From Paraconexibacter antarcticus (GTDB taxonomy: Bacteria > Actinomycetota > Thermoleophilia > Solirubrobacterales > Solirubrobacteraceae), in the NCBI RefSeq assembly GCF_024220175.1, contig NZ_CP098502.1, positions 186,001 to 250,000 on the forward strand: DNA of 64,000 bases. The letters run 5' to 3'. Of the stretch, positions 1 through 8,705 are shown piece after piece; position 1 is the first letter of the stretch; the number at the start of each line of letters is the position of its first letter. The notes under the pieces are model-generated. The model had not been told where the DNA came from. It ran no database searches and saw only the letters and a program-made list of their open reading frames with translations. The translations under genes and the position numbers were made by a program.

Positions 1-26
1 AGGACCTGGCGGACGGCGCCGCCTGA
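1..26 (+). CDS. Possible C-terminal tail of a gene entering from the left
   Basis: One frame reads seven codons with G or C at every third position and then TGA at 24-26 (residues DLADGAA). That is the codon style of the neighbouring genes, so this may be the end of an upstream plus-strand gene. Too little is present to name it, and chance is a real alternative. Confidence 0.25.
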
Positions 27-47
27 GCGCGCCCGGCCCCGTCCAGC

Positions 48-95
48 GGTGAATGAAGGTTCAGGGTGCGCACAGCACCCTGAATCTTCACTCAG
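48..95. repeat. Interspersed hairpin repeat, copy 1
   Basis: A long imperfect inverted repeat. The left arm begins GGTGAATGAAGGTTCAGGG, the loop is about five bases near 70-74, and the right arm reads GCACCCTGAATCTTCACTCA. About 18 of 20 positions pair, the exceptions being G-T type. A close relative lies at 34711-34759, with nearly identical outer arms and a different centre. It sits in the intergenic space downstream of msrA. Confidence 0.7.
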
Positions 96-189
96 GTGCG
101 CCCGAGCCGCGCGGCGTGCTGCTCGCCGACGCCCCCGAGCGCGGCGTCCGCCTCCGTGCAGGCGTTCTCGGACGCCGCCCCGGCGGCCC

Positions 190-852
190 TCAGGCGGCGC
201 TCACGCCCGTCCCGATCGGGCAGCTCACGCCGGTTCCCGCGAGGTTGCAGTAGCCGTTCGGGTTCTTGTCGAGGTACTGCTGGTGGTAGTCCTCGGCGTA
301 GTAGAACGGGCCCGCCGGCGCGATCTCGGTCGTGATCTCTCCGCGCCCGGCCGCGCTCAGGGCCGCCTGGTACTGCTCGCGGGACCGGGCGGCCGCAGCG
401 GCCTGGGCGGCGTCGACCGTGTAGATCGCCGAGCGGTAGGTCGTGCCGACGTCGTTGCCCTGGCGCATGCCCTGGGTCGGGTCGTGCTCCTCCCAGAAGC
501 GCTTGAGCAGGTCGGCGTACGTGATCTGCGCGGGGTCGAAGGCGACCATGACGACCTCGGCGTGCCCGGTCCGGTTCGTGCACGTCTCCTCGTACGTCGG
601 GTTCGGCGTGAAGCCGCCCTGGTAGCCCACCGCCGTCGAGTGGACGCCAGGGGTCTGCCAGAACATCCGCTCCGCGCCCCAGAAGCAGCCGAGGCCGAAG
701 TACGCGACCTCGATGCCGGCTCCGAACGGCGGCTTCAGCGGCGTGCCGAGCACGCGGTGGGTCTCGGCGACGGGCAGCGCGGTGTCGCGGCCGGGGAGCG
801 CGTCCGACGGCTCCACCATCGCGGTCTTGGACTTCAGGAAGGAGGAGAACAT
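190..852 (-). CDS. msrA: Peptide-methionine (S)-S-oxide reductase MsrA
   Basis: Reduces the S-epimer of methionine sulfoxide in proteins and free methionine, a cytoplasmic oxidative repair enzyme. The 220-residue product carries the MsrA active site GCFWGAE with the catalytic cysteine near residue 56. It also has the substrate-pocket segments EVVMVAFDP and [27 protein letters not shown] (here TTYRSAIY). The C-terminal tail has two more cysteines (GYCNL and VSCPIG), consistent with the resolving cysteines of MsrA. The ATG at 852 is chosen because the family begins a few dozen residues before the active site, and the frame further upstream is a shadow. It is divergent from the oxidoreductase at 943, with about 90 bases between them. 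Family assignment is firm. Confidence 0.95.
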   Translation of the reverse strand: MFSSFLKSKTAMVEPSDALPGRDTALPVAETHRVLGTPLKPPFGAGIEVAYFGLGCFWGAERMFWQTPGVHSTAVGYQGGFTPNPTYEETCTNRTGHAEVVMVAFDPAQITYADLLKRFWEEHDPTQGMRQGNDVGTTYRSAIYTVDAAQAAAAARSREQYQAALSAAGRGEITTEIAPAGPFYYAEDYHQQYLDKNPNGYCNLAGTGVSCPIGTGVSAA

Positions 853-942
853 GGATCCAGGGTATCCGCGCCCCGCCGTGGCGCCACCGGGATGCGCCCG
901 ATGTTCGCGCGTGTTCACGAACCGGGCGTACCGGTCACACTC

Positions 943-1890
943 ATGGCCATGCACGCCGCCACGATCACCGACGGCTCCGTCGCCGTCGCCGAGCACGACG
1001 ATCCGGTCCCCGGCCACGGCGAGGTCCTCGTCCGCGTCCGCGCGGCCGGCCTCAACGGCGCGGACATCCTCCAGCGCAAGGGGCACTACCCGGCACCGCC
1101 CGGCTCGCCCGCCGACATCCCGGGCCTCGAGCTCGCCGGGGAGGTCGCCGGCCTCGGCCCGGGCACGACCCGCTTCGCCGAGGGCGACCGCGTCATGGCG
1201 ATCGTCGGCGGCGGGGGTCAGGGCGAGCTCGCGGTCGTCCACGAGCGCCAGCTCATGCCGGTGCCGGAGAACGTCGCCTTCCCGGCCGCCGGCGGCGTCC
1301 CGGAGGTCTTCACGACCGCCTACGACGCCCTGTTCACGCAGTGCGGGCTGGCGGCGGGCGAGCGGCTGCTCGTCCACGGCGCGGCCGGCGGCGTCGGCAC
1401 CGCCGCGGTCCAGCTCGGCGCGTCGGCCGGCGCCCACGTGACCGCGACCGTCCGCCGCGAGGAGGCGCGCGCCCAGGTCGAGGCGCTCGGCGCCCACGCC
1501 GTCATCGATCCCGAGGGCTTCGCGGACGCGGGCCCGTTCGACGTCGTCCTCGAGCTCGTCGGCGCCCCGAACATGCCGGAGAACCTCAACGCGATCGGGA
1601 CCGGCGGCCGGATCGTCGTCATCGGGGTCGGCGCGGGCGCGAAGGCCGAGGTGAACCTCCTCGCCCTCATGGGCAAGCGGGCCTCCCTGCGGGCCTCGAC
1701 GCTCCGCGCCCGGCCGCTGGAGGAGAAGGCCGCCACCGCCCGCGCGATCGAGAAGCACGTCCTCCCGCTGCTCGCCTCGGGCGCGCTGTCGGTCCCCGTC
1801 GCGCGGACGTTCCCGCTCGCCGAGGTCCACGACGCCTACGAGGCGTTCGTCGCCGGCGGCAAGGTCGGCAAGATCATCCTCGAGCTGTAG
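943..1890 (+). CDS. Zinc-independent medium-chain quinone oxidoreductase (NADPH:quinone reductase / PIG3-like)
   Basis: A 315-residue medium-chain dehydrogenase/reductase. The N-terminal GroES-like domain contains [15 protein letters not shown] and [10 protein letters not shown]. The nucleotide-binding domain has [14 protein letters not shown], the Ala-rich glycine loop typical of NADPH-dependent quinone reductases. The structural zinc cysteines of alcohol dehydrogenases are absent. The end, [18 protein letters not shown], is typical of the PIG3 (TIGR02824-like) branch. Two in-frame ATGs (943 and 949) are possible starts; the first is given. The likely role is NADPH-dependent one- or two-electron reduction of quinones or enones; the substrate cannot be read from sequence. 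Confidence 0.9.
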   Translation: MAMHAATITDGSVAVAEHDDPVPGHGEVLVRVRAAGLNGADILQRKGHYPAPPGSPADIPGLELAGEVAGLGPGTTRFAEGDRVMAIVGGGGQGELAVVHERQLMPVPENVAFPAAGGVPEVFTTAYDALFTQCGLAAGERLLVHGAAGGVGTAAVQLGASAGAHVTATVRREEARAQVEALGAHAVIDPEGFADAGPFDVVLELVGAPNMPENLNAIGTGGRIVVIGVGAGAKAEVNLLALMGKRASLRASTLRARPLEEKAATARAIEKHVLPLLASGALSVPVARTFPLAEVHDAYEAFVAGGKVGKIILEL

Positions 1891-1899
1891 ACGCGCCCG

Positions 1900-2580
1900 T
1901 CAGGCCTCGTCGCGGACGCCGACGACGAGCAGGTCGGCGTTCGCGGCGAGGAACCCGCCGAGGACGGGGGCGACCGGGTCGATCCGGAGGGCCGCCGCGA
2001 GCGCCGCGGCCTCGAGGACGAGCACGACGGTCCACCGGGCGCGCAGGCCGAGCGCGGCCGCCCACGTGCCGATCGCGCCGATCGCGACGACGACGAGCGC
2101 CGGCAGGGCCAGGGCCTGCCCGCCCCCGAAGGCGGCGATCTCGAGCGTCAGCGGGTCACCGGCGGCCGCCTTGGCCGTCACGGTCGACGCGTCGCTCGCG
2201 ATCCCGCCGATGGCGAGGCCCGCGACGAGCAGCGACACCGCGATCGCGAGCGCGGGCTGGGGGAAGGACCGCGCGAAGAGCATCCCCGCGGTCGCCCACA
2301 TGAGCGCCTCCGGCAGCGACGCCGCCGCCCGGGCGTTCGTCGCGTCGAAGGTCAGCGCGAGCATGCCCACGCCGGTCGCGAGCGTCACGAGCGTCAGGCG
2401 CCCGGCGTGCAGCCAGGCGGCGCTGATGACGGTCCCGCAGAGCAGGACGACCCCGACGACGCCGGCCGCGCGGACGCCGGTGCCGGTGGTCGCCGCGGGC
2501 AGCGACGGGGCGACGAGCGCCTCGGCGACCGTCAGCGCGGCGAGGACGAGCGTCAGTAGGGGGGAAGGTCCGCGTACCAC
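1900..2580 (-). CDS. Polytopic membrane protein of unknown function
   Basis: About 226 residues, almost entirely hydrophobic stretches: TLVLAALTVAEALV, GVVGVVLLCGTVISAAW, LVTLATGVGMLAL, ALAIAVSLLVAGLAIGG, ALPALVVVAIGAIGTWAAALGL and TVVLVLEAAALAAAL. This gives roughly six membrane spans. I do not recognise the family. The GTG at 2580 overlaps the end of the upstream uracil-glycosylase-like gene by 28 bases, so the two are probably co-transcribed and translationally coupled. It ends 10 bases from the convergent oxidoreductase. The start is uncertain because no ATG exists in the first part of the frame. Confidence 0.7.
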   Translation of the reverse strand: MVRGPSPLLTLVLAALTVAEALVAPSLPAATTGTGVRAAGVVGVVLLCGTVISAAWLHAGRLTLVTLATGVGMLALTFDATNARAAASLPEALMWATAGMLFARSFPQPALAIAVSLLVAGLAIGGIASDASTVTAKAAAGDPLTLEIAAFGGGQALALPALVVVAIGAIGTWAAALGLRARWTVVLVLEAAALAAALRIDPVAPVLGGFLAANADLLVVGVRDEA

Positions 2581-3158
2581 GTGCCCAGCATCCGGAAGGC
2601 CGACCAGAACGCGCGCTTGGCCGTCTCCTCGTCCAGCGCGCCGTCGATGTCGGGCACGTAGAGCGCCTCGATCGACGGGGTGAGCCGCTGGATCTGGCCC
2701 GGGACGGGCTCGACGGGCGCGGCGAGCGGCAGCTGCAGCTCGTTGAGGAGGGCGAGGGCCTCCTCGCCCATGACGACGACGATCTTCGGCTGGACGATCG
2801 CGATCTCGCGCCCGACGCGGCCCATGCAGCCGGGGTCCGCGAGGCCGGTGTCGTCCACCGGGCACTTCACGCAGAGCGTGCCGTAGACGGCGAGCGGGTC
2901 GATCTGCAGCCGCTTGAGCGACTTCATCAGCGCGGTGCCCGAGCGGCCGTAGAAGGCGACGCCCTCCTCGATCTCCGCGGCGGTCGGGGCGTGCTTGAGG
3001 AGGAAGATGTCCGCCTGCGGATGCCCCGAGCCGAGCACCGGCATGAGGTTCCCGCGGGGGCAGAGCGGGCAGGACTGCAGCTCCTGCGTGAGCGTGTTCA
3101 GCTCACGGATGGCCCGCTCGAGGTACTTCTCCCGGATCTCGTCGTCGGTCGTCGGCAT
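2553..3158 (-). CDS. Uracil-DNA glycosylase superfamily protein (family 4/5-like), atypical motifs
   Basis: A 201-residue protein with the layout of iron-sulfur uracil-DNA glycosylases. It has CPLC near residues 30-33, a GHPQADIFLLKHAP segment where the catalytic GEAPG motif normally lies, FYGRSGTALMKSL, TLCVKCPVDD near 94-102 and a cysteine at 111. Cysteines 30, 33, 99 and 111 fit the four ligands of a 4Fe-4S cluster. The usual first motif (GEAPG) is replaced by KHAPT. No clear HPS/HPA third motif is visible; the equivalent region reads LYVPDIDG. Base-excision activity is therefore uncertain although the fold assignment is good. It heads a two-gene unit with the membrane protein at 1900. Confidence 0.85.
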   Translation of the reverse strand: MPTTDDEIREKYLERAIRELNTLTQELQSCPLCPRGNLMPVLGSGHPQADIFLLKHAPTAAEIEEGVAFYGRSGTALMKSLKRLQIDPLAVYGTLCVKCPVDDTGLADPGCMGRVGREIAIVQPKIVVVMGEEALALLNELQLPLAAPVEPVPGQIQRLTPSIEALYVPDIDGALDEETAKRAFWSAFRMLGTWYADLPPY

Positions 3159-3301
3159 CGGCGAACGGGGGTTTCGACGGGGGCGGCGCGCGACCCTCGT
3201 CGTGCACCCAAGGTTGCCGGATGGGCGCGCTGTTGCAGCCCGTCCGACGATAGAGGAGAACGGCCCGGACTATGTGTCCCCGGAACGCGGTGCGACGTCC
3301 G

Positions 3302-5248
3302 TCAGGGCTTCTTCGCGCGGGCCACCCGCCGGGCCTTGCGGGCCCGGCGCGCGCCCGCCGGCGTCGCCTTCGTCTCGAGGAACTTCAGCGCCTGGACGTA
3401 GAGCAGCGACGAGGGCTTCGTCCGGATCTCCGCCATCGCGAGCGCCTCGATGAACTCCTCGGGCCCCTCGAAGTCGGGCATGTGGATGCGCACGGAGCCG
3501 AGGCCCTGGGCGACGTGGGAGTCCGAGCCGGCGCCCGCGGTGATGCGGTACTTGGCGGCGAAACGCTCGGCCTCCTCGTTGAACGAGCCGATCGCCACCC
3601 GCGGGTTGTAGATCTCGATCGCGTCGATGTCCTCGACGATGTCGAGCAGGTGCTCGTAGTCGGGGACCGCGTGCATCCGGTCGAACGGGTGCGGGACGTA
3701 GACGAGCCCGCCCTGCCGCTTGATCTCGGCGACGGTCTCCTGCAGCGTCATGCCGCGCGGGATCTTCTCGGTGAGGAAGAGGCCGATGACCTCGCCCTGG
3801 GACGCGGTCTTCACCTCCTCGCCGATGATGATCTTCACGCCGTACTCCGCCGCCTTCGCCTGCGCGTCGAAGGCGCCGGAGACCTCGTTGTGATCGGTGA
3901 CGGCGATCGCGCCGAGCCCCTGGTCGCGCGCGGTCGCGAGCAGCACCTCGACCGGCGTCGCGCAGTCCCCGGAGTGGTCGGTGTGCATGTGGAGGTCGAC
4001 GTCGATGCGGCGGCGGCCCTCCAGGCGGGCGCGGACGGCCGGGTTGCCGGTCGGGTCGTGGCGGCGCGCGACGGTGCGCGCGTAGACCGCCTCGAGCTCG
4101 TCGGTCATCCGGTCCCAGCCGAGGGTGGCGCGGACCGCGTCCCCGGCACCGCGCAGCCGGTCGAGCAGCTCGGGCTCGCGGACGAGGCGGGTGAGCTGCG
4201 CCGCGCACGTCAGCGGCTCGGAGGTCGCGAACAGCAGCCCGTGCTCGCCCTCGCCGGTGACCTCCTCGTAGACCGCGAGCGACGAGCACAGCGGCACCGC
4301 GCCCGCGGCGACCGCGCGCAGGACGGCGGCGGGCGCCGGGGCCGAGCCGTCGGAGGCGAAGACGCAGACGTCGGCGGCGGCGAGCACCTCGGCCTCGGTG
4401 CTCGCGTCCCGGCCGTCGGTGCCGAGGAAGCGGACGCGCTCGCGCAGGTCGGCCCGCAGCGGTGTGCTCGACGAGGCGCCCCGGTCGCTCAGCACCGTCA
4501 CCTCGAACGCGAGCGCGGGGTCCAGGCGCCGCAGCGCGCGGAGGAAGACGCGCAGCGACGCGCGCTCCTCCTCGTCGACGAAGGCGATCCGCAGCGGCCC
4601 CTCGGCGCGCGGCGCGGCGGCCGACGCCGGCACGTCCGCCCCCGGCGTGAGCACCTGGTAGGCGGCGGGGAAGTGGCGGGCGAGGAGGTCGGCGGTCGCC
4701 TGGAAGCTCGCCAGGCGCGCGTCGAGGCGCCCGAAGACGAGGTCGACGAGCTTGCGCGCGACCTGGGTGGCGACGATCCGCTCGGCGGGCTCGTGGAAGG
4801 TGCCGACGTTCAGCGCCCGCGAGTGGCGCAGCGCGGCCGAGGAGGCGGACGGCGCGAACGGCTCGTGGACGTGGCAGAGGTCGAGCGGCGCCGTCGTGAG
4901 CAGCTCCTCGATCGTCCGCGTCACGTCGATCGGCAGCGGGCTGCGGCGCTGGCTCGCGATCGGCGCGGGGACGACCTCCCCGACGGCGACCATCCGCACC
5001 CCTTCCGGGGCGTCGGCCCACAGGTCCGCCCCGCCGCGGATCGCGGCCCGTGAGTCGCGGACGAGGCGCTGCGAGGTCGACGGGGCGACGATGAGGACGC
5101 GGTGGCCCCGGGCGGCGAGCTCGGCGCTCGTCCGCGCGATGAGGCCGTTGAGCTCGTGCCCCGACTCCCACGCATGGGGCGTGACCTGGGCGATGGACAG
5201 CGGCGACAGGGGCACGACGAGGATCGTATTGGAGGGGGGTGCGGGCAC
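3302..5248 (-). CDS. Fusion protein: GT4-type glycosyltransferase plus PHP metal-dependent phosphoesterase domain
   Basis: A 648-residue two-domain protein. Residues 1-395 are GT4/GT-B like: an N-terminal segment with GHELNGLIARTSAELAARGH, the CHVHEPF and GTFHEPAER segments, and a C-terminal Rossmann half with AADVCVFASDGSAPAPAAVLR and EHGLLF. Residues about 415-600 are a PHP domain with DLHMHTDHSGD (His420, His422), TDHNE (Asp452, His453), Glu477 in IIGEEV, His520 in YVPHPFD, and SDSH (Asp576, His578). The full set of metal ligands is present. The C-terminus is basic. It could build and process a glycoconjugate, but the joint substrate is unknown. It starts with GTG and is divergent from the ATPase gene, with 17 bases between the start codons. 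Confidence 0.85.
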   Translation of the reverse strand: MPAPPSNTILVVPLSPLSIAQVTPHAWESGHELNGLIARTSAELAARGHRVLIVAPSTSQRLVRDSRAAIRGGADLWADAPEGVRMVAVGEVVPAPIASQRRSPLPIDVTRTIEELLTTAPLDLCHVHEPFAPSASSAALRHSRALNVGTFHEPAERIVATQVARKLVDLVFGRLDARLASFQATADLLARHFPAAYQVLTPGADVPASAAAPRAEGPLRIAFVDEEERASLRVFLRALRRLDPALAFEVTVLSDRGASSSTPLRADLRERVRFLGTDGRDASTEAEVLAAADVCVFASDGSAPAPAAVLRAVAAGAVPLCSSLAVYEEVTGEGEHGLLFATSEPLTCAAQLTRLVREPELLDRLRGAGDAVRATLGWDRMTDELEAVYARTVARRHDPTGNPAVRARLEGRRRIDVDLHMHTDHSGDCATPVEVLLATARDQGLGAIAVTDHNEVSGAFDAQAKAAEYGVKIIIGEEVKTASQGEVIGLFLTEKIPRGMTLQETVAEIKRQGGLVYVPHPFDRMHAVPDYEHLLDIVEDIDAIEIYNPRVAIGSFNEEAERFAAKYRITAGAGSDSHVAQGLGSVRIHMPDFEGPEEFIEALAMAEIRTKPSSLLYVQALKFLETKATPAGARRARKARRVARAKKP

Positions 5249-5250
5249 CG

Positions 5251-5256
5251 TAGTCT
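5251..5256 (+). promoter_or_regulatory. Candidate -10 box of a leaderless promoter
   Basis: TAGTCT ends nine bases before the GTG at 5266 and no Shine-Dalgarno sequence lies between, the spacing expected for leaderless transcription. No convincing -35 box is visible. The site sits just 5' of the divergent GTG at 5248. Confidence 0.4.
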
Positions 5257-5265
5257 TCTGACGAC

Positions 5266-7277
5266 GTGGCCGGAACCCTGGGGCAGCGCATGGCGTGGCG
5301 CGACGAGCGCACGTTCGTCGGGCGCGAGCGCGAGCTCGCGCTCTTCGACGCCGTCATCGCGGGGGACGCCGCGGCGTCGGTCGTCTTCGTCCACGGCCCC
5401 GGCGGGGTCGGCAAGAGCACGCTCCTGCGGGAGGTCGCGCGGCGCGCCGCCCGCCACGGCTTCACCCCCGTCCTCGTCGAGGGCCGCGAGCTCGCGCCCG
5501 TCCCCGGCCAGATCGAGGCGGCCCTCGACGGCGTCGCGGCGCACGATCGCCCGCTCGTCGTCTTCGACACGTACGAGCGCATGGCCGCGGTCGGCGGCTT
5601 CCTGCGCTCCCGCCTGCTCCCCGGCCTGCCCGAGGGGTCGCTCGTCGTCCTCGCCGGCCGCCGCGCCCCCGAGCCCGGCTGGCTCAGCGACGGCTGGGAG
5701 CACATCACGACGACGCTCGAGCTCGGCCCGCTCGGCGACGAGGACGCGACGGCCCTCATCGCGCAGCACGGCGTGACCACCGCCGCCGCGGACGCCGAGG
5801 CCCGCGTCACCGCGCTGCTCCGCTGGGCCGACGGCTCCCCGCTCGCGCTCGCGCTCGGAGCCGAGGCGACGGCGGCCGCCCTCGCCCTCGGCGACGAGCT
5901 CGCCGCGCTGCCCGACCTGGACGACCCGGCGATCGGCCAGGCCATCCTCCGCCGCCTCGCCGGCTCCGAGCTCGACGGCGGCGACCTCGACGTCCTCGCC
6001 GTCGCCGCGATCGCCCGCCTGACGAGCGCGGCGATGCTGCGCGACGTCCTCCCCGGGACCGATCCGGAGGAGGCCGAGGCGTGGCTGCGGAGCCTGAGCT
6101 TCTCCGAGCCGCTCGGGGCGGCGTCACGCTGCACGACCTCGTCCGCCGCGCGCTGAAGGCCGACCTGCGCCGCCGCGACGCCGATCGCGAGCGGGAGCTG
6201 CGCCGGCGGATCGCCGACCATCTCCACACGCGGGCGACGGGCGGCGAGACCCACGTCATGGTCGAGCTCGCCGACCTCGTCGAGAACCCGGTGATCCGCT
6301 GGGGCTTCGGGGCGACGACCTCCGCCACCCACCGCGTGGATCACGTGCGCCCCGGCGACCGCGAGCTCGCCGGGGAGCTGTTCGTCGCCCGGAAGGCCGG
6401 CGGCCACGGCTGGTGGGCGGGGGCGGAGCGCTTCTTCGACGAGGCGCCCGAGCGGGTCGTCGTCGCGCGCGACGAGCGCGACGCGCTCTGCGGCGTCTGC
6501 ATCGCCGTGACGCCGGCCAACGCGCCGCCGTTCGCGGCCGCGGACCGCGTCCTCGGGCCGTGGCTCGCGCACGCCAGGCGGACGATCCCGGACGGCAACG
6601 TCCTCGTCTGGCGCGACTCGGTGGACCTCTCGGCGGCGCCCGAGGGGCACCCCGCGTCGCCCGTCGTCGCGATCCTCAACAAGGCGGCGATGCTCCGCAG
6701 CGGGCTGACGAACCAGCGCTGGTCCTACCTCCCGATCGACCCCCGCAACGACGTCGCCGTCGCCTTCGCCGCCGCGGTCGGCGCCCGCCACGAGCCGGCC
6801 CTCGACATCCACACCCACACGGGCGGGGTCGTCCAGTGCCACATCCTCGACCACGGCGAGGGCGGCGTCCTCGGCATGACCCGCGACGCGGTCTACCAGG
6901 AGCTCGGCCTCAACCCGCCGCGCCCGCTGGACGCCCCGCCGCCCCCGCGGGCCGCCGACTTCGAGGACGTGCGCGAGGCGCTGCGCGTCCTCCACCAGCC
7001 GCTCGCGCTCGCCGCCTCACCGCTCGCGACGGGCACGGGGACCGACGAACGCGCCGCCTCGGTGCGCGAGCTCGTCACCGGCGCGGTGCAGCACGTCTTC
7101 GGCGACTCCCACGACGAGGTCCTGCAGCGGCGCATCATCGAGCGCGGCTACCTCGACCCGCACGGCGGCCACGAGCGGGCGGCGCTGGAGCTCAACGTCA
7201 GCCGCGCGACGTACTTCCGCCGCCTGCGCCGCGCCTGCGACCGGGTGGCCGAGTACGTCATCGCCGGTCGCGGCTGA
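5266..7277 (+). pseudogene. STAND/AAA-type ATPase transcriptional regulator, frameshifted
   Basis: The first frame (5266-6156) encodes a P-loop ATPase: FVGRERELALF, Walker A GPGGVGKST at residues 44-52, LVVFDTYERM as Walker B-like, and LLRWADGSPLALALG. This is the usual arrangement of signal-transduction ATPases. At about 6115-6118 (a run of four G) the homology jumps to the next frame, which continues VTLHDLVRRALKADLRRRD and runs to 7277. That part ends in an HTH-like segment (ALELNVSRATYFRRLRRACD). One extra G in the run would fuse the two frames into one protein of about 670 residues. The break is either a real inactivating deletion or a homopolymer sequencing error. GTG 5266 or ATG 5290 could be the start. 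Targets are unknown. Confidence 0.75.
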
Positions 7278-7363
7278 GGCGCCGGGGGGCTGGCCGGGGT
7301 GGCTCCGCCGCCTCCGCCGGGCTAGGCTCGAGGGAGCCGGTCCACCAGGGAAGAGGAGACGCC

Positions 7364-8638
7364 GTGGCCCATCAGGTCGTCATCAGCGAGCCGTCGGAGG
7401 CGTGCAGGGAGGTCATCGTGCAGCTCGCCGGGGCGATGCTCGGGTCGGGCGAGCTCGACGCGATCACGGCGGACATGGCCGCCCAGATCCACGACGAGAT
7501 CGACGGCATCCCGGAGGAGCTGCGCCCGCAGACGCTCGCGAGCTGCCGGGCGAACGTCGTCCTCATCATCCAGATGATCTACGACGGCCTCGAGGCCTCC
7601 GGCGCCGTCGCGCCGGTCGAGGCGACGCACTACGCCCGTGAGTACGCCCGGGCCGGGATGCCGGTCGAGGCGCTCATGCGGACCTACCGCATCGGGCACG
7701 CGGTCCTCTCGCAGGAGTGGCTCGAGCGGCTGCAGCACGCCAAGGCCCGGCGCGAGGTGCTCGCCGAGGCGGTGACGGTGAGCTCCGCCTGGATGTTCGC
7801 CTACGTCGACGCCGTCAGCGCGGGCATCGCCGAGTCCTACATGCACGAGCGCGAGCGCTGGGTCCGCAGCGCCGCCGCCCTCCGCGCCGACGAGGTCCGG
7901 GCGATCCTCGACGGCCGGCAGATCGACGAGGCCCGGGCCTCGCAGCGCCTGCGCTACGCGCTGAACCGCACGCACGTCGGCCTCGTCGTCACCGGCGAGG
8001 AGGCCGAGGACGCGGACGCGACGATCGGCCTCTACGAGCGCGTCGCGCACGACGTCGAGCGCGCGATCGGCGGCGTCGACGCGCTCTGCATCCCGCTCGG
8101 GCTGCGCACCCTCGTCGCCTGGGTGAGCTTCGGCGACGAGCGCGCGCCCGACCTCTCGGCGGTCGGCCCGATCCGCGGGCAGGACGCGGTCGCCGCCGGC
8201 GTGCGGCTCGCGGTCGGCGAGCCGGCCCGCGGCATCGAGGGCTTCCGCCGGACGTACGAGGACGCGCTCCTCGCGCAGCGCGTCTCCCGCATGCGCGGCC
8301 GGCGCCCGGGCTGCGTGACCCGCTACCAGGACGCGGTGCTCCTCGGGCTCCTCGCCCAGGACGAGGCGGCCGCCGCGCGCTTCGTCTCCGCCGAGCTCGG
8401 CGCGCTCGTCGAGGACTCCGACAGTGCCCGCCGCGTCGCCTCGACGCTGAAGGTCTTCCTCGAGGAGGGGTCGAGCAACGTCCGCGCGGCGCGCCGCCTG
8501 GGCGTCCACGAGAACACCGTCGCCTATCGCGTCAAGCGCGCCGAGGCCCTCCTCGGCCGCCCGGTCGACGACCGTCGCCTCGAGCTCCGCGCGGCCCTCC
8601 TGCTCGTCGACGTCGTCGGCCGCCCCGCCGACGCCTGA
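7364..8638 (+). CDS. PucR-family transcriptional regulator
   Basis: A 424-residue cytoplasmic regulator. The N-terminal half is helical and includes LMRTYRIGHAVLSQEW and VSSAWMFAYVDAVS, as in PucR/CdaR-like sensory regions. The C-terminus holds the PucR-type helix-turn-helix: TLKVFLEEGSSNVRAARRLG followed by HENTVAYRVKRAEALLG. The GTG at 7364 is supported by an AAGAGGAG Shine-Dalgarno at 7351-7358, about six bases upstream. A TAGGCT box at 7323-7328 could be the -10 of a promoter with a normal leader. The ligand is unknown; relatives control purine, amino-acid or aromatic metabolism, and nothing adjacent identifies the target. A strong hairpin follows the stop. Confidence 0.9.
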   Translation: MAHQVVISEPSEACREVIVQLAGAMLGSGELDAITADMAAQIHDEIDGIPEELRPQTLASCRANVVLIIQMIYDGLEASGAVAPVEATHYAREYARAGMPVEALMRTYRIGHAVLSQEWLERLQHAKARREVLAEAVTVSSAWMFAYVDAVSAGIAESYMHERERWVRSAAALRADEVRAILDGRQIDEARASQRLRYALNRTHVGLVVTGEEAEDADATIGLYERVAHDVERAIGGVDALCIPLGLRTLVAWVSFGDERAPDLSAVGPIRGQDAVAAGVRLAVGEPARGIEGFRRTYEDALLAQRVSRMRGRRPGCVTRYQDAVLLGLLAQDEAAAARFVSAELGALVEDSDSARRVASTLKVFLEEGSSNVRAARRLGVHENTVAYRVKRAEALLGRPVDDRRLELRAALLLVDVVGRPADA

Positions 8639-8653
8639 GCGGCCCGGGAACGA

Positions 8654-8681
8654 CGACGGCCCGCACGATGGCGGGCCGTCG
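8654..8681. terminator. Hairpin between convergent genes
   Basis: A perfect 11-bp stem (CGACGGCCCGC at 8654-8664, GCGGGCCGTCG at 8671-8681) with a six-base loop. It lies between the convergent PucR and ino1 genes and so can serve both strands. There is no U-tract. Confidence 0.65.
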
Positions 8682-8705
8682 GTCCTGCGGAGCTGCCGGG
8701 GCGGG

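Noticed and set aside
53..253. Short frame starting MKVQGAHSTLNLHSG, and its counterpart near 34563-34754
   Set aside because: Both are translations of the hairpin repeat; similarity comes from the DNA repeat, not protein conservation.
49..942. Extension of the quinone oxidoreductase frame upstream to position 49
   Set aside because: This part is antisense to msrA and Arg-rich; the protein homology begins at 943.
3270..6995. Very long minus-strand frame of 1,241 codons
   Set aside because: It is antisense or out of frame to the GT-PHP and STAND genes; Arg/Gly-rich composition is typical of GC-rich shadow frames.
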